From the NCBI GenBank assembly GCA_026785865.1, contig JAJAZG010000181.1, positions 1-5,244 on the forward strand: a stretch of 5,244 nt of DNA, written 5' to 3'. Positions 1 through 5,113 of the stretch are shown in pieces (position 1 is the stretch's first letter; each line of letters opens with the position of its first letter). Under the pieces are notes generated by a model, which saw only the letters and a list, made by a program, of their open reading frames with translations, did no database searches and had not been told where the DNA came from. A program made the translations under genes and the position numbers. This DNA is from Pseudanabaena sp. CAN_BIN31. GTDB taxonomy: Bacteria; Cyanobacteriota; Cyanobacteriia; Pseudanabaenales; Pseudanabaenaceae.

Positions 1-17
1 CAGGGCTATTTCATTCT
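1..17. repeat. Left terminal inverted repeat of the insertion sequence
   Basis: Bases 2-17 (AGGGCTATTTCATTCT) match the right end perfectly in inverted orientation. After one mismatch the pairing continues through a short A/T run. The TAG stop codon of the transposase (positions 6-8 on the minus strand) lies inside this repeat, so the coding region runs into the transposase-binding end. Confidence 0.9.
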
Positions 18-1100
18 AAAAATACGTTTGAGGGTATCAAGCCCAAAGGTACATTTACGTTGAGCTTGAGCCATATTATCAAAGAGGTTAGAACGGTAGA
101 GATTTAGAGCAAAGTTACGAGCAACTACCCAAGTATTGATTAGTGGCGAAGTGCGAATTCTAGATTTATCTTCACCCTGAGTGACATCACGCACATAATG
201 AACTTTATTTTCCACGCCCCAATATGAACGGATTCGTTCGCCAAAGGCAGAGGCTGTGTCAGCAAAAGAAGCGAGATAGTATCGAGTATGTATCGGCTGT
301 TCGGCAAAATAATTGTCACGGACTAGAGTTCGTTGAGATTCAACCCGAATTATGGTTCTTAGCCCCACCCATTCGGGAATATTCGCCAAATTCTTACAAA
401 TACTAACAGTGCGGCGTTCAATACGTCCATGTCCTTTGTTGGCTGTTGTAACCGTCTCCTCAGGTACAAACTGCTCTTTTACCGCCTCAAACAGTTTCGG
501 TTGATTTCCCTTGAGAGCCGCGAGGTAGTGATTACCACTCTCAATGATTAATTCGCAGTTTTTTTTTGCGTGTTAATCGCATCAAAGGCAAACACCATTT
601 AGGGCTAGCTGTTTGATGACTACAGGTAGTGTTTTTATTTCATTGGATTTGCGGTCTACTTCGTATGGTTCCAGTATTAATCCGCGTTCCACCAAATATA
701 CACTTACTAGCTGAATTGCTGGGTGCGAATCAGAATTGGGATTGTCATACTGATATGACCCACGCAATACTTTGCCATCTACGGCGATCATCTCTCCTGT
801 CTTAGGCTGAATCTCAAAAAATTTGGCTAGACATGCTGAATAGGCTCGATAGTCTACATTTAGCAATACTCGCCGAATTGTACTGTACGAAGGTATTTTT
901 AATTTTGGTGGCGCAAACATTTTAATTAATTCTCCTTTATAGCTTTCCAGCCAATCTCCTATTGCTAAAAAACCTCGGTTCCCTGCCGACACTGCTAGCG
1001 TGAATAGCGCTAGACATAGTGCTTGTTCATGACGCTTTCCCTCTGCTCTCCTTCCGTCTGGTAATTCTTTGAAAGCTTCTACTATTACGATCGTTTTCAT
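6..1100 (-). pseudogene. ISAs1-family DDE transposase, double frameshift
   Basis: This gene should encode a DDE transposase of about 364 residues, the usual length for ISAs1. The N-terminal part (1100 to about 597) has the family start, with DGRRAEGKRH near residues 15-24 and the first catalytic Asp in AVDGKVLRGS (about residue 108). This frame then stops at TGA 582-584 and TAA 573-575. Between them the family motif V-F-A-F-D-A-I-N-T-Q-K-K, with the second catalytic Asp codon at 581-583, is readable only in the +1 frame. Past a run of nine A (minus strand, 559-567) the original frame carries on with ELIIESGNHY, ALKGNQPKLF and the catalytic Glu in YWGVENKVHY, down to the TAG at 6-8. The two frame changes cancel in phase but leave stops in the frame and remove the catalytic Asp. 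A weak AGAGG-like ribosome site precedes ATG 1100. Confidence 0.92.
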
Positions 1101-1147
1101 GACTTACTTTACCTCTAACATACTTTCCCCATTTTTTCTCTTTTTTA

Positions 1148-1164
1148 AGAATGAAATAGCCCTA
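1148..1164. repeat. Right terminal inverted repeat of the insertion sequence
   Basis: Bases 1148-1163 are the reverse complement of 2-17. The outer base at 1164 is A where symmetry with position 1 would require G. Together with the adjoining C and T it makes a TAG codon on the minus strand that ends the interrupted HicB-like reading frame. Confidence 0.9.
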
Positions 1165-1278
1165 GGTATCTCCCTGTGTTACTACTGAGATTTCTAAGCA
1201 TTCAGCAACGTAGCTGCCTTCTGAATTTGACCGAATAAATGACTTAATATTTTGCTGAAGTTTAATATGGCTTTTCAT
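1162..1278 (-). pseudogene. HicB-like antitoxin, 5' fragment cut by the IS
   Basis: A 38-codon frame begins at ATG 1276-1278 and runs into the insertion sequence, where the junction creates a TAG at 1162-1164. The fragment reads MKSHIKLQQNIKSFIR, then YVAECLEISVVTQGDT. That is the start of the HicB-like antitoxins common in cyanobacteria (YVAECLEI.VVTQG.TL, the first strands of the HicB fold). In those proteins the motif is followed by LDE..NL.EA and an HTH or ribbon-helix DNA-binding part, all missing here. Intact HicB proteins neutralise HicA, an mRNA interferase whose gene is normally next to hicB. No hicA is visible to the right, so it would lie beyond the insertion sequence, left of the window, or be lost. 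The gene is too short to stand out as an open frame; the assignment rests on the motif. Confidence 0.8.
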
Positions 1279-1367
1279 TTATTGATAACTCTTAATCTAA
1301 TCTTCTGACAATCATTAGCGAATTCTTCTTTGCTATATCGGAGCGATCGCATTATTAATTCACTTTT
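1279..1367. other. Spacer between higA and the hicB fragment
   Basis: No coding sequence, RNA gene or hairpin terminator is visible in this spacer. It contains one HIP1 octamer and would hold the promoter and weak ribosome site (AAGAG) of the HicB-like gene, unless that gene was read through from higBA on the same strand. Confidence 0.5.
1343..1350. repeat. HIP1 octamer GCGATCGC
   Basis: This copy is intergenic, just downstream of higA. Confidence 0.9.
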
Positions 1368-1745
1368 TTAAGCGGAAATCTGTAATGACTCGTAAGGCTG
1401 GATTAGAATCTCGGCGGGAATTCCTAACTCTTGGTTTAACTTTCTAATCATTTCTAAGGTTAGCGACAGTTTTCGAGATAGGACTTCAGAAACTTTAGCG
1501 CGACTGCCAATACATGAGTCTAATTCACGCCGAGACCATCCGCGAGACTCCATATAATAATGGATTGCTTCAATTGGATCGGGAATTCCGATAGGAAAGT
1601 GCGCCTTCTCGTAAGCCTCTACTAAAGTGCTGAGAATATCTAGGCGATCGCATTCTGGGGTATTCGGGGCTGCATCAAACAACGTTTCGATTTCTTGCAG
1701 GGCTTGCTGATAGTCTGTTTCAGTTCTAATTGGGTGCAATTCCAT
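1368..1745 (-). CDS. higA: HigA-type antitoxin, HTH (COG5499 type)
   Basis: This is the antitoxin and DNA-binding partner of the HigB-like toxin encoded just upstream. The 125 residues are full length for the cyanobacterial HigA group. An acidic helical N-terminal half (1-55) is followed by a Cro/C1-type helix-turn-helix at about 58-112. The family signature is visible as DPIEAIHYYMESRGWSRREL, then IGSRAKVSEVLS, then LTLEMIRKLNQELGIPAEIL. In this family the HTH binds the operator in front of the toxin gene and represses the pair. Labile antitoxin is degraded under stress, which frees the toxin. The start at 1745 is supported by GGAG at 1754-1757 with an 8-nt spacer. The gene lies 25 bp after the toxin stop, in the toxin-first order that is diagnostic of hig loci. 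No frame damage is seen, so it is probably functional. Confidence 0.92.
   Translation of the reverse strand: MELHPIRTETDYQQALQEIETLFDAAPNTPECDRLDILSTLVEAYEKAHFPIGIPDPIEAIHYYMESRGWSRRELDSCIGSRAKVSEVLSRKLSLTLEMIRKLNQELGIPAEILIQPYESLQISA
1644..1651. repeat. HIP1 octamer GCGATCGC
   Basis: This copy lies within higA, in the codons around CDRLD. Confidence 0.9.
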
Positions 1746-1753
1746 AAGTTAAT

Positions 1754-1757
1754 CTCC
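1754..1757 (-). promoter_or_regulatory. Ribosome binding site of higA
   Basis: GGAG on the minus strand lies 8 nt before ATG 1745, within the 25-bp gap after the toxin gene. It is much stronger than anything before the toxin start. This would favour more antitoxin than toxin from one mRNA. Confidence 0.65.
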
Positions 1758-1770
1758 ATGTAAATTATTT

Positions 1771-2064
1771 TCAGATTGTTTCGGCATTAACTTTGTCATA
1801 TTCGGCATGAGTGCCAATAAATCTGATGAAAATAATGCCTATATCATAACGAATTGACACAATCAGTCGATAGCTGTTGCCTTTGACGTTGAAGACGACA
1901 CGATTGTTGGCAATGATGCTGGCGTTGCGATGATTAGCTTTAATATCGGCTGGGCTTTGCCAATTGGCATGAGATGCTTCGTAGTACCAAGTTTTTAGCG
2001 CTTCTTCGATATCGGGATGTTTTTCCCAGCAGTCTCGCAGGGTGCTACGGGATAGGATACGCAT
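1771..2064 (-). CDS. higB: HigB-type toxin, ribosome-dependent mRNA interferase
   Basis: The 97-residue protein belongs to the HigB group of the RelE/ParE superfamily (HigB_toxin type). It shows nearly every family hallmark: WEKHPDIEEALKTWY near the N-terminus, WQSPADIKANHRNASI in the middle, then NNRVVFNVKGNSYRLIV, and RFIGTHAEYDKVNAETI at the end. Family members cleave mRNA on the translating ribosome and arrest growth unless bound by HigA. Length and both ends match intact homologues, and no stop or frameshift is present. No good Shine-Dalgarno sequence precedes ATG 2064, which suggests weak toxin translation. The next gene on the strand is the antitoxin, 25 bp downstream, so the two form an operon. 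Control is expected through HigA binding in 2065-2187, but a specific operator cannot be shown. Confidence 0.92.
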   Translation of the reverse strand: MRILSRSTLRDCWEKHPDIEEALKTWYYEASHANWQSPADIKANHRNASIIANNRVVFNVKGNSYRLIVSIRYDIGIIFIRFIGTHAEYDKVNAETI

Positions 2065-2162
2065 AACTATTTTATTTTGGTCTTATTTTATCTGAGACTT
2101 GCTTCGATCCTTTAAAATGATTAACAAAATGGGCGATTGCACAAAATTTGAATTTTAAATAG

Positions 2163-2192
2163 TTTACATAAAGCTCTGTAAATCATTATGAT
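2163..2192 (+). promoter_or_regulatory. Sigma-70-type promoter of the three-gene operon
   Basis: TTTACA (2163-2168) and TATGAT (2187-2192) each differ from the TTGACA and TATAAT consensus by one base and are 18 bp apart. Transcription would start near 2199. The -10 box covers the ATG at 2188, so that codon would not be on the mRNA and the gene most likely starts at ATG 2224. The -35 is half of the inverted repeat TTTACA-N8-TGTAAA, a plausible operator. Confidence 0.6.
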
Positions 2193-2210
2193 TGTGTTAG
2201 TGGTGACGCT

Positions 2211-2214
2211 AAGG
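2211..2214 (+). promoter_or_regulatory. Ribosome binding site deciding the start at 2224
   Basis: AAGG followed by a 9-nt spacer leads into ATG 2224. No comparable site precedes ATG 2188. Confidence 0.55.
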
Positions 2215-2223
2215 TTAAAAAAT

Positions 2224-3210
2224 ATGAATGCTAAAATTGTTTCTTTGAGTGCAGTTGCGGCGATCACTGTTGTGTTTTCGGGTTGGTTTGGATGGACGAC
2301 TTATCAGCGTAGTGTCTATGAAGGATTACTTGCTTCTGCGGAAGAGGTGACTACTAAGATTAGTAACGATAGTCAGCCTGTTAGTCTTGAGGTGCTTGGT
2401 GCTAGACAAAAAAATATTAGTGCTGCTATTTCTTCATTAGACAAGATTCCACCAAGTTCGGGGGATATTTATAGCAAGGCACAAAAACGTTGGGGGGAGT
2501 TGCAGGAACTCAAGGCAAAAGTCACTCAGATGATGGAGAATGAGCAACAGTCGATTAATTCACTTGCTCAAGCTAAAGCGTTAACTGATGAAGCGAGCAA
2601 AAATGCTAAAAAGACCTCTCTTTCGACTGAAGAATGGAAGATGACTCATGGTAAGTATCAAGAGGCGATCGCTTTACTCGAAAAGATCCCTGCTAATAGA
2701 TCGGTGAAGGCTGAAGCGAATCAAAATCTAACGGGGTATCGTAAAAATGGCGAAGTTGTTCTTGTGGAGTATCGTAAGAGAGAAACTGTAGAAAAGAAGA
2801 AGTTTGAGGAAGAACAGCGTCAAGCCCAAATTAAGGAACAAGAGCGTCAGGCTAAGTTTCAAGTTGCTATGTTAGAGCGTCAAGCTGCTATTCAGAAAGA
2901 ACTGCTACAACAGCAAGCTGCAATTAATGCGGCAAGTTCAGCTAGAGAAAGAGAAGTTGCTCAAGCTCAATATAATGCTGCTGTTGCGGCTCAGGCTCAA
3001 TACAATGCTGAGATAATAGCTCAGGTTCGTGCCAACGCGGAAGCTCAAGCTAGATACAATGCTGAACTATTACCTTATTCATCCTTTGAAAAGAATGTTG
3101 ACGCAATGCAACGCGCTGGGGTTAATGGAGCTAATATTACTCAATCCATCTCTGGCGCTTATAACAATTCCACAACAAAACTCAGCCCAGTTGAGATGAC
3201 AATAAAATAA
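2224..3210 (+). CDS. Membrane-anchored coiled-coil protein, unknown function
   Basis: I do not recognise a named family. From ATG 2224 the protein has 328 residues; an ATG at 2188 would add 12, but it overlaps the -10 box. Lys4 and a hydrophobic stretch at about 5-24 (ending VVFSGWFGW) form an uncleaved signal anchor that predicts a cytoplasmic N-terminus and an exported body. Two similar helical segments follow: ISAAISSLDKIPPSSGDIYSKAQ (about 65-87, not quoted exactly at its limits) and the EAIALLEKIPANRSVKAEA region (about 147-165). This L..IP..S....A pattern recurs in cyanobacterial helical, TPR-like proteins. Residues 183-245 are a highly charged coiled coil rich in Glu, Gln, Lys and Arg. 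Residues 246-283 hold ten-residue repeats of the AQAQYNAxxx type. The tail (284-328) is polar and probably disordered. It is the first gene of the operon, 34 bp before the next. A structural, scaffold or envelope role is inferred only from this architecture. Confidence 0.75.
   Translation: MNAKIVSLSAVAAITVVFSGWFGWTTYQRSVYEGLLASAEEVTTKISNDSQPVSLEVLGARQKNISAAISSLDKIPPSSGDIYSKAQKRWGELQELKAKVTQMMENEQQSINSLAQAKALTDEASKNAKKTSLSTEEWKMTHGKYQEAIALLEKIPANRSVKAEANQNLTGYRKNGEVVLVEYRKRETVEKKKFEEEQRQAQIKEQERQAKFQVAMLERQAAIQKELLQQQAAINAASSAREREVAQAQYNAAVAAQAQYNAEIIAQVRANAEAQARYNAELLPYSSFEKNVDAMQRAGVNGANITQSISGAYNNSTTKLSPVEMTIK
2665..2672. repeat. HIP1 octamer GCGATCGC
   Basis: This copy lies within the first operon gene, coding for part of EAIAL. 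Confidence 0.9.
2959..3072 (+). repeat. Ten-residue in-frame repeats (AQAQYNAxxx)
   Basis: Codons 246-283 encode AQAQYNAAVA, AQAQYNAEII, an 8-residue spacer (AQVRANAE) and AQARYNAELL. At the DNA level the pattern GCTCAAGCTCAATATAATGC recurs with silent and replacement changes, which suggests tandem duplication followed by drift. A stretch of this type would make a long Ala/Gln-rich helix. Confidence 0.7.
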
Positions 3211-3233
3211 ATCACAGTTAAGCACAAACAATC

Positions 3234-3237
3234 AAGG
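3234..3237 (+). promoter_or_regulatory. Ribosome binding site of the second operon gene
   Basis: AAGG with a 7-nt spacer precedes ATG 3245. No terminator hairpin is visible in the 34-bp gap after the first gene, so the genes should be co-transcribed. Confidence 0.6.
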
Positions 3238-3244
3238 TTACTTT

Positions 3245-4150
3245 ATGCCTTCACTTTACCCCGGACAGAAAGCCAGAAAACTTGCTCAAGAAGCAAAGAT
3301 TCGGTATGAGAGCGCTGTTGAAAATTTAAAAAAAGATGAGGCAACTACAAATAGATTGGCTGAGAGATATGGAGACATTCAACTTCATGTCATGACCACT
3401 ACAGTTAAGCGCTTTATCAAATTCCTCGAAAACTCTGGTCGAAAGACTTCGGAAAGTGACAAAAAAATCCTAGAGGGGATAAATTTTTCAGTTCAGCAGA
3501 TTAATGAATACAAAGCCGCAACAATGAGCGCTGAGAAGTACCTTGTTGGAGCGGTTAAATCCGCGACTGCTGCAACTGCTGGATACAGTGGTGCTATTGG
3601 TCTTGCGACTTCAATAGGAGCCGCAAGTACTGGAACAGCTATTTCATCCCTCAGTGGAGCGGCTGCCTGGAATGCAACCTTAGCTTGGTTTGGTGGTGGA
3701 GCAATTGCAGCAGGTGGTGGCGGAATGGCTGTGGGAACGATTGTGCTTGGTAGTATCACAGTTGTTCCAGCTTTGGCAATTGGTGGTTTTTTTGCTGCTC
3801 GTGAAGGTGCAAAAGCTATGACAAAGGCACGAGAACATGAAGCACAAGTTAATGTGGCGATCGCTGAAATGGAAGTTGCTAAAGAGTTTGCTCAACAGGT
3901 AAGATCAAGAATTACTGAACTACGAGGAGTATTTGAAGAAATTAATTCTCGTGCCATCGTAGGACTTGATTATCTAGAGGATCATGTATCTGATGCCCAG
4001 ATTGATGCTGACAAATTTCAACAGGTCGGTCTTCTCATGAAGGGACTTATAGAAATCCTAAAAACTCCCGTCCTAGCCCCTCAAGGTCAGCTTAATTTGG
4101 GCGTTGTCAAGATTTTGGATAAGTATCGCACTTTATCGGGGAATAAATAA
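3245..4150 (+). CDS. Helical protein with Gly/Ala-rich hydrophobic core
   Basis: The 301-residue protein has three parts. An N-terminal charged helical region (about 8-95) comes first. A long Gly/Ala/Ser-rich hydrophobic core follows (about 101-185), containing GAASTGTAISSLSGAAAWNA, then AWFGGGAIAAGGGGMAVGTI, then VPALAIGGFF. The last part is a helical stretch, probably coiled coil (about 186-235), plus a tail. From memory, the STGTAI.SLSGAAA.NA.LAW.GGG..AAGGGGMA pattern occurs in a broad group of uncharacterised bacterial proteins, some loosely named as chemotaxis proteins. I cannot attach a Pfam name. Small-residue spacing like a glycine zipper fits tightly packed or hairpin membrane helices. 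There is no signal peptide, so membrane insertion from the cytoplasm, possibly conditional, is an inference. The stop overlaps the next start by one base. No enzymatic motif is seen. Confidence 0.8.
   Translation: MPSLYPGQKARKLAQEAKIRYESAVENLKKDEATTNRLAERYGDIQLHVMTTTVKRFIKFLENSGRKTSESDKKILEGINFSVQQINEYKAATMSAEKYLVGAVKSATAATAGYSGAIGLATSIGAASTGTAISSLSGAAAWNATLAWFGGGAIAAGGGGMAVGTIVLGSITVVPALAIGGFFAAREGAKAMTKAREHEAQVNVAIAEMEVAKEFAQQVRSRITELRGVFEEINSRAIVGLDYLEDHVSDAQIDADKFQQVGLLMKGLIEILKTPVLAPQGQLNLGVVKILDKYRTLSGNK
3545..3799 (+). other. Region encoding the Gly/Ala-rich membrane-like core
   Basis: Codons 101-185 of the second operon gene encode almost no charged residues apart from one Lys near the beginning (K105). 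They contain runs such as GGG and GGGG. This is the best candidate in the operon for a membrane-inserting or oligomerising segment, flanked on both sides by charged helices. Confidence 0.6.
3857..3864. repeat. HIP1 octamer GCGATCGC
   Basis: This copy lies within the second operon gene, coding for VAIAE. Confidence 0.9.
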
Positions 4151-4152
4151 TG
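4138..4152 (+). promoter_or_regulatory. Ribosome site and TAATG stop/start overlap
   Basis: GGGGA at 4138-4142 lies 7 nt before ATG 4150. The TAA of the upstream gene (4148-4150) shares its last A with this ATG. This arrangement commonly couples translation and implies that the two proteins are needed together. Confidence 0.75.
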
Positions 4153-4557
4153 AAAGACAAAAAAGTTTATACCGAAGTATTGATTGGCAATAAAGATACA
4201 ATGCAATGCTTTCAAGAGATTATGGCAGCTTATACTGAATATAAAATAGTTTCAGAGCAGGAGAAAACAAAACGGCGTGGTATTGAATCTTGGGAAAAGA
4301 CAATAATTTCTCAAATTGAATTCCAACGTGATGTTATGCTCGACCACCTTGAGCGTACATTTGACGAACGTGCTAGCAATTTTCGTCTCCTATTCCAAAC
4401 AGTTGATCAAGCTATCAAAAACAGTGATAGTGAACAGCTAACTTTGACTCTTAATTCAATCACTGAGATAGCTAAGTCCAGTCCTTTTAAGGATCTAGCT
4501 GACTTAACATACGTCAAAAAATCTCTTAATGATCCAGATCATGTATGGGATTTTTAA
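4150..4557 (+). CDS. Small helical partner protein ending in WDF
   Basis: The 135-residue soluble protein is predicted to be almost all helix. It has charged amphipathic segments at about 14-75 and 77-110, and Trp48 sits in a central ESWEKTI segment. The C-terminal block runs through ITEIAKSSPFKDLADLTYV (about 104-122) and ends with NDPDHVWDF. In memory, SPFKDL together with a DPD..W.F end is a recurring signature of small uncharacterised proteins, but I cannot name the family and give no function. The one-base overlap with the hydrophobic-core gene indicates a stoichiometric partner. It could be a chaperone or inhibitor that keeps the hydrophobic protein soluble, or a second subunit of a membrane complex. 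It is the last gene of the operon; a 79-bp gap follows. Confidence 0.8.
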   Translation: MKDKKVYTEVLIGNKDTMQCFQEIMAAYTEYKIVSEQEKTKRRGIESWEKTIISQIEFQRDVMLDHLERTFDERASNFRLLFQTVDQAIKNSDSEQLTLTLNSITEIAKSSPFKDLADLTYVKKSLNDPDHVWDF

Positions 4558-4636
4558 GTTTAGAAGCATATTAAAAAATGCACCTTATGCAATCTAACTC
4601 TTGTCATGATAAAAGCAACGCGATCGCTACACCATT
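4558..4636. other. Spacer after the three-gene operon
   Basis: This short spacer holds a weak GCAT...ATGC pairing around an A-run (4566-4582), not convincing as a terminator. A HIP1 octamer lies ten bases before the next start codon. No strong promoter or Shine-Dalgarno sequence is visible for the following gene. Confidence 0.4.
4620..4627. repeat. HIP1 octamer GCGATCGC
   Basis: This copy is intergenic, ten bases before the ATG at 4637. Confidence 0.9.
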
Positions 4637-4861
4637 ATGTTAGAAACCATCCACCAAGAAATTGACAACCTCCCCAACGAAGCCCAAGACCTTCTAGTAG
4701 ACTTCATTCATATTCTCAAAAAAAGATATCCATCCACCGCAATACCAGACAAACCAGTTAACAATTACGAAAACCTTAAAAAAATCGGCTTTATTGGTTC
4801 CTGTTCAACAGGTCAAAATCTATCCACCAACTACAAACAAATCCTAAGAGTTGGAGAATGA
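4637..4861 (+). CDS. DUF2281/VapB-like antitoxin-type small protein
   Basis: The 74-residue protein starts with an amphipathic helical segment (LETIHQEIDNLPNEAQDLLV, then DFIHILKK). This resembles the E.I..LP.E.Q..VLDFI.FLK start of DUF2281 and related VapB-type antitoxins. After a Pro-rich linker, the C-terminal half has FIGSCSTGQNLSTNYKQIL. This resembles the F.G......LS.NYK..L toxin-binding tail seen in antitoxins placed before PIN-domain toxins in cyanobacteria. In my recollection such tails usually run on a little further; here they end at RVGE, so the gene may be clipped at its 3' end. There is no clear ribosome site. A ten-base gap leads to the broken Phd-type gene. The partner toxin is uncertain: the decayed PIN gene downstream, or none. 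The call is moderately secure, the function is inferred. Confidence 0.6.
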   Translation: MLETIHQEIDNLPNEAQDLLVDFIHILKKRYPSTAIPDKPVNNYENLKKIGFIGSCSTGQNLSTNYKQILRVGE

Positions 4862-4871
4862 CAATAAACCC

Positions 4872-5108
4872 ATGACTATCACCGTCACCATCCCTGAAGC
4901 CAGCCAGCAGTTTTCCCAATTAATGGGACGAGTTCTGCTTGGTGAAGAAATCATCATCTGTGAAAAGGCATAGCAGTCGCCACAATCACACCCAGCCAAC
5001 GAAAACGTCAGCCTCGCGATCGCAGGACAAGACAAAGACAAAATCTTTATTGCTCCCGACTTTAACGTACCATTGCCCGATGATATTCTTGCTGACTTTT
5101 TGGGTTAA
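4872..5108 (+). pseudogene. Phd/YefM-type antitoxin, frameshifted
   Basis: An intact version would be a roughly 78-residue Phd/YefM antitoxin that binds DNA through its N-terminal half and neutralises a PIN toxin through its C-terminal tail. The start MTITVTIPEASQQFSQLMGRVLLGEEIII is typical (shown here in two parts: MTITVTIPEASQQF, then QLMGRVLLGEEIII). The frame hits TAG at 4971-4973 after 33 codons. Adding one A to the AAAA run just before it gives CEKGIAVATITPSQRKRQPR in the other frame. A second change at the HIP1 site 5016-5023 returns to the original frame, which ends with AGQDKDKIFIAPDFNVPLP and DDILADFLG, then TAA at 5106-5108. The original thus lost one base and gained one, leaving the catalytic-free tail intact but unreadable. 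A GGAG lies about 13 nt before the start. Confidence 0.88.
5016..5023. repeat. HIP1 octamer GCGATCGC
   Basis: This copy lies exactly at the second frame change of the Phd-type pseudogene. The last six bases of the window (5239-5244, GCGATC) are probably the start of another copy. Confidence 0.9.
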
Positions 5109-5113
5109 AGATT

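Larger units (their letters stand above)
1..1164 (-). mobile_element. ISAs1-family insertion sequence, non-autonomous by decay
   Basis: The element is bounded by inverted repeats and filled by one transposase gene read from right to left. Positions 2-17 are the exact reverse complement of 1148-1163. The outermost base pair differs: C at 1, and A at 1164, which reads T on the minus strand. The family assignment comes from the transposase and from the CAGGG-type tip usual in ISAs1 elements. The right end abuts codon 38 of a HicB-like gene, so the insertion point is visible on that side. The left flank lies outside the window, so the target-site duplication (8-10 bp in this family) cannot be checked. 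The transposase is broken, so this copy could move only if a related intact transposase acts on it in trans. Confidence 0.9.
2065..2223. promoter_or_regulatory. Divergent control region between higBA and the operon
   Basis: This A+T-rich stretch separates two units that point away from each other. It contains a near-perfect palindrome, AAAATT-TG-AATTTT, at 2143-2156. It also contains the inverted repeat TTTACA-N8-TGTAAA at 2163-2182, which overlaps the -35 box of the rightward promoter. Either could bind HigA or another repressor, but that is only inference. A possible -10 box for higBA (TAAAAT on the minus strand, 2085-2090) has no convincing -35 partner. Confidence 0.5.

Noticed and set aside
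224..406. Plus-strand reading frame of 60 codons
   Set aside because: It lies antisense to the transposase, has no ribosome site and matches no family.
559..567. Nine-A run as a programmed frameshift site for a full-length transposase
   Set aside because: A single slip cannot rescue the protein: a +1 change before 581 and an opposite change in the run are both needed. Decay is simpler.
1120..1147. T-rich stretch at the IS end as a terminator
   Set aside because: There is no stem before the T runs on the plus strand. It is the leader of the transposase gene.
2188..2223. ATG 2188 as the start of the first operon gene
   Set aside because: It overlaps the predicted -10 box, has no ribosome site and adds residues before a good signal anchor.
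3493..3895. Two minus-strand reading frames under the Gly/Ala-rich gene
   Set aside because: Their Pro/Ala and Cys/Thr/Ser-rich products mirror the biased codons of the plus-strand gene.
4566..4582. GCAT...ATGC pairing as a terminator of the three-gene operon
   Set aside because: The stem is four base pairs with an A-rich loop and no following T run.
1343..5023. HIP1 octamers as operator sites or a CRISPR-like array
   Set aside because: The copies are irregularly spaced, lie inside and outside genes alike, and are a genome-wide cyanobacterial feature.
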